A stretch of DNA of 64,000 nt from Gnetum montanum (taxonomy: Eukaryota; Streptophyta; Gnetopsida; Gnetales; Gnetaceae). The DNA is taken from the NCBI GenBank assembly GCA_015680685.1, contig MNCI01014495.1:997802-1061801 (forward strand). Direction: 5' to 3'. Shown one piece after another: positions 55,386-64,000 of the stretch. A program made the translations under genes and the position numbers. Every line of letters begins with the position of its first letter. The first letter of the stretch is position 1. Below the pieces are notes generated by a model. The model was given only the letters and a program-made list of their open reading frames with translations, searched no databases and had not been told where the DNA came from.

Positions 55386-55773
55386 TATGGGCAAGATAAT
55401 GGCCAGAGTTGGGAAGTGACAACCAGAGGGAACGTCTATAGCTACGAAGTTATTCTGATGGAGCTCCTCACAGGCAAAGAGCCGACTGGTTACGATTTCA
55501 ACGAAGCAGAGGGCGGAAATCTCGTGGGTTCGGTAGTGGATAAAAAGTGGTAATGTGGACCAAATTCTGGATCCTTGCATTTCTTAATTCACACCCTCCT
55601 CCTGGAAATACCAGATGCTGCAGATCCTCTATTTGGCAGAGCTGTGCACATCAGACAACCCCATGATGAGACCCACCATGCTGCAGGTTGTTAAGACCTT
55701 GAAGGAAATTGACAGTATCACCGTAAATCATGTTACGTCCTCCTCCTCTGGGAATGTAACCGAGTTGTCTTGA
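55386..55773 (+). pseudogene. LRR receptor-like kinase C-terminal fragment
   Basis: Two frames together give the end of a plant LRR receptor kinase domain. 55386-55551: 'TTRGNVYSYEVILMELLTGK' and 'EGGNLVGSVVDK' (subdomain IX). After a frameshift near 55550, 'LDPCIS' stop, then 'LYLAELCTSDNPMMRPTMLQ' (subdomain XI) to a stop at 55771-55773. Closest in style to EMS1/BRI1/PSKR-type kinases. The Tyr in 'YSYEV' replaces the usual Phe-Gly. The active-site part is absent. It lies 130 bases after the MAPKKK fragment, same strand. Confidence 0.75.
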
Positions 55774-57590
55774 CAGTTATAAAACAAGCCGGTACCAATA
55801 TACAAACTACAATTCTTATGTTTTCTTCCAAGAAATCATTATTATTATTATTTAAGAAAAAAGGTAATTTATATGATGTTGTAACTTCCCTTAGTAGCTG
55901 CAACCAGATTTTAATTCATGTTGTAACCATCAAATATGACACTTGGCAACTATACCTATTTTCTTTATGGTAGTTATAACTAAACTGCCTTAATGCTTGT
56001 AACCAACCTTAACCTCCCATGATGATTGTAATTGCCCAAGTCATTAAAAAAAGGGTTTTAAGAGTGGATTTTAAAAAGGGGTTGGTGGGAGATCAAGAAA
56101 AAGCTATTGAACCTTGTAAAATGGCTTGCTAATTTATCAATTTAGCTACTTTGTTTAAGCCTGTGAGAGAAGCATAACTAATTGGATTTTTGATAAATCT
56201 TGTGTCGTAAAATATTTCTAAATTCTTGTTGTTAGCAATCGCTTGGGATTAGATCGCCAACAATTGTGCTCTTCGAGTCTCATGACTTTGAAAGTCACGA
56301 GATCAAAGGTGTTCTTCAAACATTGTTTAGGTGCTTGCTGGTCTCTAGCAACACCAAGGCTCAGATACTTCCAAATAGACTCAATGGTTATGTAATAAAC
56401 TAAATGTGAGTATGTGTTTGTTGTTGTGAATGTTAAAATGATTGGGTTGTGTGTGAAACTGTAATTGGCTATCATAAAAGAAATTCAGCTATATTTGTCA
56501 AAGACTATGAGTTGTTGGAGATTCCTATTTTGTCCAATCACGTAGCCTATATAGTTTCTATAAGAAAACTAGAAATAGAGTGAGATTCAATGGACTTAGA
56601 AAGAGAAAGAAAAGAAAGAAAATTTGTTTGAAATCTCAAATATATAAGCAAGATAAATTGACATGAGAAAATACTTTAATTCAATCTAACTACGAATTGT
56701 CCAAACCCTCTAAGCTCAACAAGCAATTTCATAAAAGACAATATTATTATACTACCAAAAATGTTGCATAAACGACAAAGTACGAGTCTCTATTTTGGCT
56801 AGTTAATAGTTGTCAAAGATTGCTTCAACAAAGCCTTCAAAAATTTGACAATTTCAGGATTGAAAATACCAAGGCAATACACTTTAAAACAATGAAACTA
56901 TTTCAGTCGTCTCAAAATACCAAAGATTTTCCTAGATCCTCTATGCTCAAAATAGGCAATTTCATTAAAATATTACTATTAAATTGCTCTTGAGGCTTTT
57001 TAACAACATAAGCTCTTCTATGACACATCTTACTAGGAATATAATATTGGGCAAAAACAGAGCTATAAAAGCAACCTAGGAAATTAAATCCCAAAATTAA
57101 ATACCAAGAAATATTTTACGACACAAGATTTTTCAAAAATCCAATTAGTTATGCTTCTCATCATGCAATCACAACAACCACAATTGTTATGGAATATATT
57201 AAATTTGGTAAAATGGCGACTTGGATAATTTTCAATATATAGTAGATGAAGTAAATTCAACTCAGTCTTTACAAGATTCTCTTTGCAAAATTATAGATAT
57301 ATATCATAAATTTATAACTAAATTGGTTATAGATCACTCAGTTACCAATTTGGGGGAGGGGAAGGGAAACATATAGCTAACACAAACTTTTGTATATAAG
57401 AATTGAGTGACTTTCTCATTTCAATATAGAAATGAGAAAAATCTCTTTAATAAATAACATACATGATTGTTGCCAAGGAGAGGTAGCTCAAGTGAGTAGC
57501 TCATTGCCTAACAAGGATTTGCAATCAAGAAGTTATCAATTTGGATCAAACTTGAGGCATCATAATATTTCTCTATAATTCTTCTCATGT
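55774..57590. other. Noncoding DNA after the kinase remnants
   Basis: AT-rich, no supportable gene. Two stretches (56195-56220 and 57113-57150) contain TTTTTGATAAATCTTGTGTC-like sequence and its reverse complement, suggesting an inverted repeat of about 930-base spacing. 57478-57570 has a weak tRNA-like GGTAGCTCAAGTGAGTAGCTC-type start (longer than quoted in full elsewhere), not called. Confidence 0.4.
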
Positions 57591-57742
57591 ATTGTATTAC
57601 CCTAATAGTAAAGACTCTTGATTTGAAAGTTTAAGACATGGGTTTGATTTAGTGGATAATGTTTAGTTATAAAGTTCTAATTATACTATATATCTTGGGG
57701 TGTACTTATATTACAATTATTTTAGCTTCCAACACTTTGGCT
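57591..57742 (+). mobile_element. SINE copy
   Basis: Box A region TTACCCTAATAGTAAAGACT, box B region ATGGGTTTGATTTAGTGG, then GTTATAAAGTTCTAATTATA and the CTTGGGGTGTA tail. A second tail remnant follows at 57743-57786. Confidence 0.65.
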
Positions 57743-57786
57743 AGATGTCTTGGGGTGTAGTTATAGTTAACTTATTTTGGAATAAT

Positions 57787-57829
57787 GAGGTGTTAGCCTA
57801 GTGGTAAGATTCTTGATTTGAAAGCTCTA
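57787..57829 (+). mobile_element. SINE copy, 5' part, split by LTR L
   Basis: GAGGTGTTAGCCTAGTGGTA (box A) to AAAGCTCTA. The rest is at 59814-59935. CTCTA and CTCAA at the two junctions are the target duplication of LTR L. Confidence 0.75.
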
Positions 57830-57953
57830 TGATGAGTGGTCGGGTATTCCAACACTCCACCATACAAGCCACGAGTGCACACATGTGACCAGATTGTAAT
57901 CCATAGATAGACAATGTTAGTATGCTAATGATTAATAGTTTGTTTGTGATCAT

Positions 57954-58987
57954 TGATGAGTGGTGGGTACCCCCTATGCCCAACCATACGAATCACAAGC
58001 ATTCATGCACGATCCAGTCAAATTCCATGGATGGGACTATTGTGGCATTTAGATTGTTAAGCATTGATTGTAGGATGTTGTTTTCCCACTTGGACTAGTG
58101 GGTAGCTTTGTCATGTATGGTTTAGTCCAAAGTGACGCATATGATGTTTGATGTTGTTTTGGCCTTATGCTAATCTTAACGACAATAGGGAAATTAATTA
58201 TTTAATCTAATTAACAACAAGAAGATAAAGTCTAAACTAGCCTAACGACGATGAGTGTTTGTTCCCAGCCTATTGTATACATCTTGAACCCACGTATCCA
58301 CTCCTAGGATTACCAAGCATTACACTACTGGGCGAATCAAGTAATAATGCTACTGGGATTACCAAGCGAATAAATGTTTACACTTGAAACTGGTCACACT
58401 TATTCCACAAATTAATTAACATGCATGGAAATGTAAATATTAACTAAGTACATTAAGAGTAAATTGCATGGAAAGTAAATCTAATCTAAGTCAAAGTGCT
58501 GTAATGAATAGGAATCAATCTTGATCTTATTGTCATTCATGGAATGTGTCTAGGTATATTGCCACTTGAATAAAATGCTATACAACTGACTTAAATCCAT
58601 GCTGCAAGCACTCACTAACTGTTCTCTAAGACTACAAAATAAAATTGCAAGGGTTCAACTACTCTATTAATAAAAAATTGCTAATACACAAGAAAGCACG
58701 TGTATTAATAGGAAAAAATAGATACTATGTCAACGCATACACATCAACACATGTGTCGATCGGATCGTGTTGACAAGAACATGTTGATAAGGCTACGTCG
58801 ATGAGAACATGTTGACAAGGCTACATCAACGAGAACCCGTGGATGCAGTTGTGATATCACATCTATGACATCACAGATGCAATGTAGCATCTACGATATA
58901 ACAACCAACTGAGATGCATTGACAGGGATGCTACAACGGAGATGCAATGTATCATCTACAATGTCTCAGCTAACTAATGCTTCATCG
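57954..58987 (-). mobile_element. Solo LTR J inside LTR L
   Basis: Plus-strand TGATGAGTGGTGGG to TTCATCG, 1034 bases, flanked by ATCAT (57949-57953) and ATTAT (58988-58992). Same subfamily as the H LTRs. U3 (58740-58985) has GAACATGTTGA repeated with a 28-base period (58777, 58805) and GTTGTGATATCACATC-like palindromes. Confidence 0.82.
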
Positions 58988-59602
58988 ATTATCTTCTCAC
59001 TTTAAGTTAGTGAAGTGTAAGCAGTATGGTTTAACTCGCAATGAGGTATATGATATTATAATGTTGTAGGCTCAAGTTACTCCTAAATGTGTCCATAATG
59101 AAAAGAATGAGAATAAAGTCTAAATCTAAATGATAACAAAAATATAAATCTATTTTAGCCTATGGCAATAAGCATTCATTCTTGGCTTATCATACATGCC
59201 ATAAGTTCATGTAACTATTAGTGGGATTACCAAGTGAATTCACTACTAAGCAAATCAAGTGAAGTCATTACTGGGTTACTAAATGATTACACTTAATGTT
59301 CCAAACCAATTGTACTTATTTCACCTTACTAATGAGCATGGAAAAAGTAAAGTACTTAGGAAATGTAAAGAACTAACCTAAGTACTTAGGAAATGTAAAG
59401 AACTAAACTAAAGTAAAAATATTAAAGAAATGAAAATTAAACTAAGGAAAATGACTAAGTAAAAATAAAAAAACTAAGTGTAATGCTATAATGATGAAAA
59501 ACAATCTTGATCTTTATTTTCAGCCATGAATTGTGACCAAGTACAATCCACTTGAACAAAGATTCTATACAACTATTAAACACCACATTGTGGGCATTCA
59601 CT

Positions 59603-59631
59603 TCTAACTCTAACTCTAACTCTAACTCTAA
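59603..59631. repeat. AACTCT hexamer microsatellite
   Basis: About four and a half units of CTAACT. It is not the plant telomere unit (TTTAGGG). Confidence 0.85.
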
Positions 59632-59813
59632 GTCACGAAAATAAACTGTAAGAATTTTGCTCAATATTGAATGAAAAGTTGTTCATTTGACATGACCAAG
59701 GGGTAGCATTTATAGTGCTGAGCATGACCCTCTATGTCACATCAACATTGATGTATGTAGGGCTATGATGTTGTAGATACGATATTTTGGCTCATGAAAA
59801 ACTAGTTTTATCA

Positions 59814-59935
59814 CTCAAAGTCATGGGTTTGATTCTAGTTGGCAATGCTAAGTTATAAAGTTCTAATTCAACTATACATCTTGGGGTGTATGTATGTTAC
59901 AAATATTTTGGGGGTTCCAACACACCCCACCCCAA
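59814..59935 (+). mobile_element. SINE copy, 3' part, split by LTR L
   Basis: CTCAAAGTCATGGGTTTGAT (box B) through the CATCTTGGGGTGTATG tail to GGGGTTCCAACAC. It continues the 5' part at 57787-57829. Confidence 0.75.
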
Positions 59936-60284
59936 CTTATTGGTTAATTTGTTTTGGGTTTTGACAACCTCCCCTCTCAAAATAAATAAATAAAAAGTAT
60001 CATTAGTTGGGTTGGTAGATAAGCAAAAGCTTAACCTCATTTAAGTGATTGCACTTAGGTCTTGTGACTTGAGAAATAAGCACATTACCATCACACCAAC
60101 TGATGGTCCCTAAATTTACATGGTAAATGCTATATTTTATTTTGATTTTTTTTCCTTATTTTAATATATATATATTCTTGATTTTCAATATTGAAAAGCA
60201 TTAATATACATGAATGCTTATAGTGATCATCTATGTTATAGGGAATGTGTTAGAACTAGAAATTTTTTTTCTTTTAACATTATT

Positions 60285-60395
60285 TACCCCCGAGGTATAT
60301 GGTCAAATTGAAACTTTATAACTCATAATTGCCCACTAGAATTAAACCCATAACTTGGAGGTACTAAATCATTATTGTAACTAGCTCATATATCT
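60285..60395 (-). mobile_element. SINE copy (reverse, decayed)
   Basis: Reverse-strand reading gives the GGGTTTAATTCTAGTGGGCA box B and ACTTTATAACTC-type tail. Box A is weak. Confidence 0.5.
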
Positions 60396-61103
60396 ATTAA
60401 ATAAGCATTTTTAAACTCTTCACATACATGTCTCGTGTCATTTTCCATATAGAATTTACTTCCTTCACCAAAGATGTCATACAAATAATATTTTGATTTA
60501 AGTATGAACATGATGATGCTTCAAGAATAATTATATTTTCCAACTTGTTACGTACAACACAATAAGTTATTAGTTACTAATTTTTGTTTGAAGGGGAAGA
60601 GAAAGTTTGGGGGATGGATGTCGAAACTTGAAGTAATTTGACTATAGGTGCCACCTAAGCTATATAGCCAACATAATATATTACAAAAATTATAGAGGAA
60701 TATAACAATGCCTTGAGTATAACTCAAATTGACATTGAGCCAACACTTGAGCCTCTCATTGACTCATGGTTAGGCAACTCATAAATTTGATCCCAAGAAC
60801 CATGTTGAGACACTATCATGTTTTGCTAAATTACACTGAAGGATTGTGCTAGTTGTGTGGTATAAGAGTAAATATAGTGTTGATTGTGATGTCTCCTTAA
60901 GAATGAATGAATACTTTGTGAAAATGATATATTTGTTTGACATATATAAAAGTAACCTAGTGTCAATTATAACCATTTAATGTATTGTCACCCAAGACAT
61001 TACTTAATTAGCCACATTATGCAAGTTATAGTTTACAAGTGACAAGTTTGATTTTGATGGGTATATTGATATAACACATAATTAATTTAAAATTAAAATC
61101 AAA
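60396..61103. other. Noncoding DNA
   Basis: AT-rich, nothing recognised. Short ORFs only. Confidence 0.5.
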
Positions 61104-61236
61104 TTATGAGGTGTTAGCTTAGTGGTAAGACTTTTGATTTAAAAGCTCTAAGTCATGGATTCCATTTTGGTGGGTAATGTTGAGTTATATATTTTGGGGT
61201 ATACCTATATTATAATTATTTTTGGATTCCAACACC
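61104..61236 (+). mobile_element. SINE copy
   Basis: GAGGTGTTAGCTTAGTGGTA (box A), ATGGATTCCATTTTGGTGGG (box B region), tail TTTTGGGGTATACC, ending ATTCCAACACCCC. Because it is uninterrupted, it shows the empty form of the site where LTR L entered another copy (AAAGCTCTAAGTCATGG). Confidence 0.72.
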
Positions 61237-61339
61237 CCCCTAACACATAAAAAGAATGGCCCAAACCAACATTACTTATGGAATTGATGGTTCCTTGCCA
61301 AGATCCTTATCACTAAATTAAGACTTGATTGTAGAGGGT

Positions 61340-61745
61340 GGTGGACCCCAAAAATAAAATGTACTATAAAGAAAAAATTCAAAGTATAGCCATAGAGAAG
61401 TACTTAAGAGGGGTGAGATCCTGGCAAAACATAAAAGAAATAGTCGAATAGTTTTGATATGCCTTTCTAGGTTTTCATTCTTACAACCAATCTTGAAAAA
61501 GCTCTTTTCTTAGGTAGGAAAAGGATTAGACCTTGCCCTCTTTTAGGGGTGGGAAGTTGTTAAACCCCAAAAAAATGAATAATAATATTAAAAAAAATTC
61601 TGAGCATAATAGATCCATGAAGAGACAGTTTAAGAATATGCCAATAATTTTGGTGATGCATTTTCAAGTTTTCATCCTTTAAACCAATCCTGAAGAACCT
61701 CCCTCTAAGGTAGATAAAGGATTAGACATTGTCCTTGTTAAGAAG
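61340..61745. repeat. Diverged tandem duplication, ~210-base unit
   Basis: 61340-61555 and 61560-61745 share their order of words: ACCCCAAAAATA, CATAGAGAAG/CATGAAGAGA, ATATGCC, TTTTCA(A/T), ACCAATC(T/C)TGAA, GGATTAGAC(C/A)TTG(C/T)CC. A reverse relative is at 53270-53400. Confidence 0.6.
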
Positions 61746-61782
61746 TGTCCTCATGGTTTTTACTTCTTACTAAAGGAACAAT

Positions 61783-61890
61783 GCAATGTTAGTCTAGTGG
61801 TACGGGTCTTAGCCTAGTAACACCAACCCCAAGTCACAAGTTCAAGCCTAGTAGATAGCACTGAGTTATAAACTTCTATAAATCTAACAT
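61783..61890 (+). mobile_element. SINE-like copy, second subfamily
   Basis: GCAATGTTAGTCTAGTGGTA resembles box A and CACAAGTTCAAGCCTAGTAG resembles box B; then TGAGTTATAAACTTCTATAA. A functional tRNA is excluded because there is no cloverleaf. Confidence 0.55.
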
Positions 61891-62107
61891 TAATCATTAA
61901 AAGAATGATAACTAGAAAACATCTTATGTGTATTTGTTTTAATGCCTATGCTAGCCTAATCTAATAATGATAACCATCCAACATCTTGTGTGTTGGAGTC
62001 ATGTGGTGATTGATTTGAATTCTATTTCTGGTTTTCTACTGTTACATTGTACCATAAGTTGAAGGATCAACTGTTACAAAAGTTAAACAGTCAGCCATTA
62101 CAGAAGT

Positions 62108-62926
62108 TGATGAGTGGCAAGGTACCCCTACACTCAACCATACGAATACGAGCGTTACGTGTGCGATCTTGTCGAACTCCGTAGACTAAGTGCCTACACG
62201 CCTCATGGAACACTTAAGGTTAATCGTTCGTTGTCTTCCCAAACTTACTTGTATTTGTCACGATTGTATGGTTAAGTAAGTCGAAGGTATATCTTTTATG
62301 TTTTTATCTCCTATGCTAATGAGGTGAAGGGTGAAGAGACTAATTAAATAACTTTAACTAACTAACTAAGCCTTAATTAACCTAGCATCAGCATCTGTTC
62401 CCACTTACTGTTCACACCCTAAACCAATGCAACCTTGGTTACCAAACGCTCTTCGTTACTGGGATCACCAAGCGTAACGCACGTGCTCGAAGCGATTGTA
62501 CTGAATGCACTTAACTATGGGAGAAGGGTTGAGAGAGATTTAATTGACTAATAAAGCATTTAAATGATGAACAATAAATAACAATAATTAAAATCCTATT
62601 TAGCCTATTCCATGCACTACAAGGTTTATCTAAGAACTTCGTCTTTATTTCCATACACAAACTTGTGTTCAGGTACAATATTTGCTCGAATAAAGATCCG
62701 TTCACTTTGGAGCTTCTACTGCGGGCACATGGAAATTATTCTATCTCTAGAGAGGTAAAACTGCGAGAGTTTTGCTACGGTCTAGGCCTAAACTTAGAAA
62801 CAAGGGAGAGTCGCCTCTTATTTACAGATTTGGCGGTGCACTACGATATCGCGTACGCGATATCACAGGGGAAGATGTGATATCATGTACACGATATCGC
62901 GGCCCATGCGATATCGCATCCCATCA
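62108..62926 (-). mobile_element. 3' LTR of element F
   Basis: 819 bases; plus-strand TGATGAGTGG to CATCCCATCA. Same TATA region and U3 palindromes as A, but the two hairpin modules are missing, which explains the shorter length. Confidence 0.88.
62843..62920 (-). promoter_or_regulatory. U3 palindrome array, element F LTR
   Basis: A perfect GATATCGCGTACGCGATATC at 62845-62864, then GTGATATCATGTACACGATATC-type (about 62877-62898) and CGATATCGCGGCCCATGCGATATCG-type (62892-62916) copies; the last two overlap. Confidence 0.78.
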
Positions 62927-62941
62927 TACCCCCATGACTGA
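62927..62941 (-). promoter_or_regulatory. Polypurine tract, element F
   Basis: Plus-strand TACCCCCATGACTGA, the complement of TCAGTCATGGGGGTA; identical to that of A. Confidence 0.8.
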
Positions 62942-63070
62942 ATAAAAAATCATCCTCGAGTTCCTTACAAAATATTGGGAACGTATGGGATTATTGACTT
63001 GAATGGAACTAATGGTGAATGGGATGACATGTGAACGGATCATCATTACAGAACATGACAAAACTGGTGT

Positions 63071-63307
63071 TCATGACAACAAGAGTAAACACCTTATACA
63101 TTGGAAATCAGGCCTTATTTGGTAGCTAAGAGAGAAGAGAAAAAAGAGAAGAAGTCTGCTGCTGCCAATGCCAAGATTGCGTCTTTCGTTGTCTATCCAT
63201 AAGCGCGCCATCCATCTTGTTCCTTGCATAGTTGCTTTAGCACCGAGCCATTCCAAGTGTTCCCTCCAGATCCAATCCGTTGTTGTATGATTACCATCTG
63301 CACACAC
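63071..63307 (-). CDS. Small ORF near the 3' LTR, element F
   Basis: An open frame of 78 codons, 'MCADGNHTTTDWIW...HLEW...LGIGS...FSLSYQ...IRCLLLLS', matching the A small ORF (25214-25504) along its length and ending at the same stop. The start codon is only inferred: the A frame opens further upstream. Not similar to any family I recognise. It may be a real accessory peptide, or just recently duplicated noncoding sequence that happens to remain open. Confidence 0.4.
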   Translation of the reverse strand: MCADGNHTTTDWIWREHLEWLGAKATMQGTRWMARLWIDNERRNLGIGSSRLLLFFLFSLSYQIRPDFQCIRCLLLLS

Positions 63308-64000
63308 AACATAGTCTTATATTAGCAAGGGTAAATGAATCATAATGCAATTGATACCTTGCTTCGGTGAAAGGTCCATTAGCTGAGTTGTGGTATGATT
63401 GATACAGATCTGGAGATGTCATAGTGGCTACCGAAGGTGTAGGGGTTAGGAGAAAATTGAAAAAATTGGGTCTGGACCCTCATGACTAAGAGCAAACCTC
63501 CAATAGCGATAGAATGGAAAAAGAATACAGAACAAGAAAGATGGAGAAAAAGACAACTATAACATCGATGAAATGGACGTCAAGATGGAAATGAATAAAA
63601 TAAAGTTGATTGCAAAAATGTTAAGGGAAAGAATTTAACTGATGTACCAAATAGAAATGTCGTGGGTCCTCCCCAAAGCAAGTTCATGCCCTTAATGCCC
63701 TGACAAACCCACATTCAAAGAGTCCGTAGGCTCTAGAAATGTCATTTGGAACAAGAGTTAAAGTCTTAACCACAAGATTTTACCAAAAAGAAAACAATAC
63801 GTCAACCAAAATATACACTAATGATACAACTAGCAATGAGGTGAACAATGGAGAGAAGGATGGAGAGAAGAGACTGGAATGGAATCCCTAGAATAAGGTG
63901 GTGTACATCCCCTTGTGTAGTTAATGATTAATGTGACTTAGTAGATCCCATTCCAAGTCCAGCCTCAAACAAACCACATCAAGTGACTTCGCATTAATGC

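Larger units (their letters stand above)
57830..59813 (-). mobile_element. Solo LTR L, split by LTR J
   Basis: Plus-strand TGATGAGTGGTCGGG at 57830 to TTTTATCA at 59813, without internal region, and flanked by CTCTA/CTCAA. Same subfamily as the LTR of E (the words GATCATTGTCTTC/GATCATTATCTTC align). Interrupted by J between 57953 and 58988. Contains a 30-base tandem duplication with CCTAAGTACTTAGG (59351-59410) and an AACTCT hexamer run (59603-59631). Confidence 0.8.
62108..64000 (-). mobile_element. Element F, 3' end (reverse), runs off the window
   Basis: Close relative of A in minus orientation: 3' LTR 62108-62926, polypurine tract 62927-62941, then the A-type 3' region with the conserved small ORF (63071-63307), PPT-like motif 2 near 63475-63490, and the conserved AGGGCATGAACTTGCTTTGG-type stretch near 63665-63700. 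The coding part lies outside the window. Confidence 0.88.

Noticed and set aside
57787-57829. Possible tRNA gene (box A-like sequence)
   Set aside because: Box A and B exist but are part of a repeated SINE; there is no cloverleaf or acceptor stem.
59603-59631. Interstitial telomere repeat
   Set aside because: The unit is AACTCT, not the plant TTTAGGG type.

Overview
This is repeat-dominated nuclear DNA from a seed plant with a large genome, probably a gymnosperm. The evidence is nested, heavily decayed LTR retrotransposons, a 5.6-kb intron holding a retrotransposon, and plant-type gene fragments; the gymnosperm assignment is inference only. No prokaryotic or organellar signal was seen. About 85% of the window is LTR-retrotransposon sequence of one Ty3/gypsy superfamily. 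It is Tat/Athila-like: the primer site resembles the complement of tRNA-Asp, LTRs begin TGATGAG and end CTCATCA, and gag has a CX2CX3HX4C knuckle.

Layout. 1-1069: rearranged LTR and gag pieces. 1070-12230: element B (+), decayed gag-protease-RT-RNaseH-integrase, then a long noncoding spacer, a 3' additional ORF and a 3' LTR. 12231-29319: element D (-), a related full-coding element truncated at its 3' end, interrupted at 18988-26588 by the younger element A (+), which has a perfect ATCAT target duplication. 29320-34743: element E (-), gag-protease only. 35279-42978: element H (-), gag-protease only, with a perfect ATTAT target duplication and an inserted LTR (X, about 37369-38940) of another family. 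42984-44640: noncoding DNA. 44811-52103: the one apparently intact gene, three exons encoding a DUF7815-type zinc-ribbon protein; intron 1 holds an internally deleted antisense chromovirus-like element (P). 52104-57580: downstream DNA with SINEs, small tandem repeats and two protein-kinase gene remnants. 57580-61900: tRNA-derived SINEs, one split by solo LTR L, itself split by solo LTR J. 62108-64000: reverse-strand 3' end of element F, a close relative of A.

How the parts relate. B and D carry the full coding set and are plausible relatives of the autonomous partners. A, E and H keep gag and protease but no RT, RNaseH or integrase; coding stops in the same place, just after protease. They therefore look like mobilised non-autonomous relatives. 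The most unusual signal is in the control regions. Each LTR promoter has long palindromic modules upstream of its TATA box. Their sequence differs between subfamilies, and in B and D a second, internal promoter-like region before the 3' ORF carries that element's own version of the module. The elements also repeat a polypurine-tract-like motif up to three times in their 3' half, and the A-type LTR holds two hairpins whose stems covary.

All boundaries and homologies were read by eye; identities, ages and family names were not computed.
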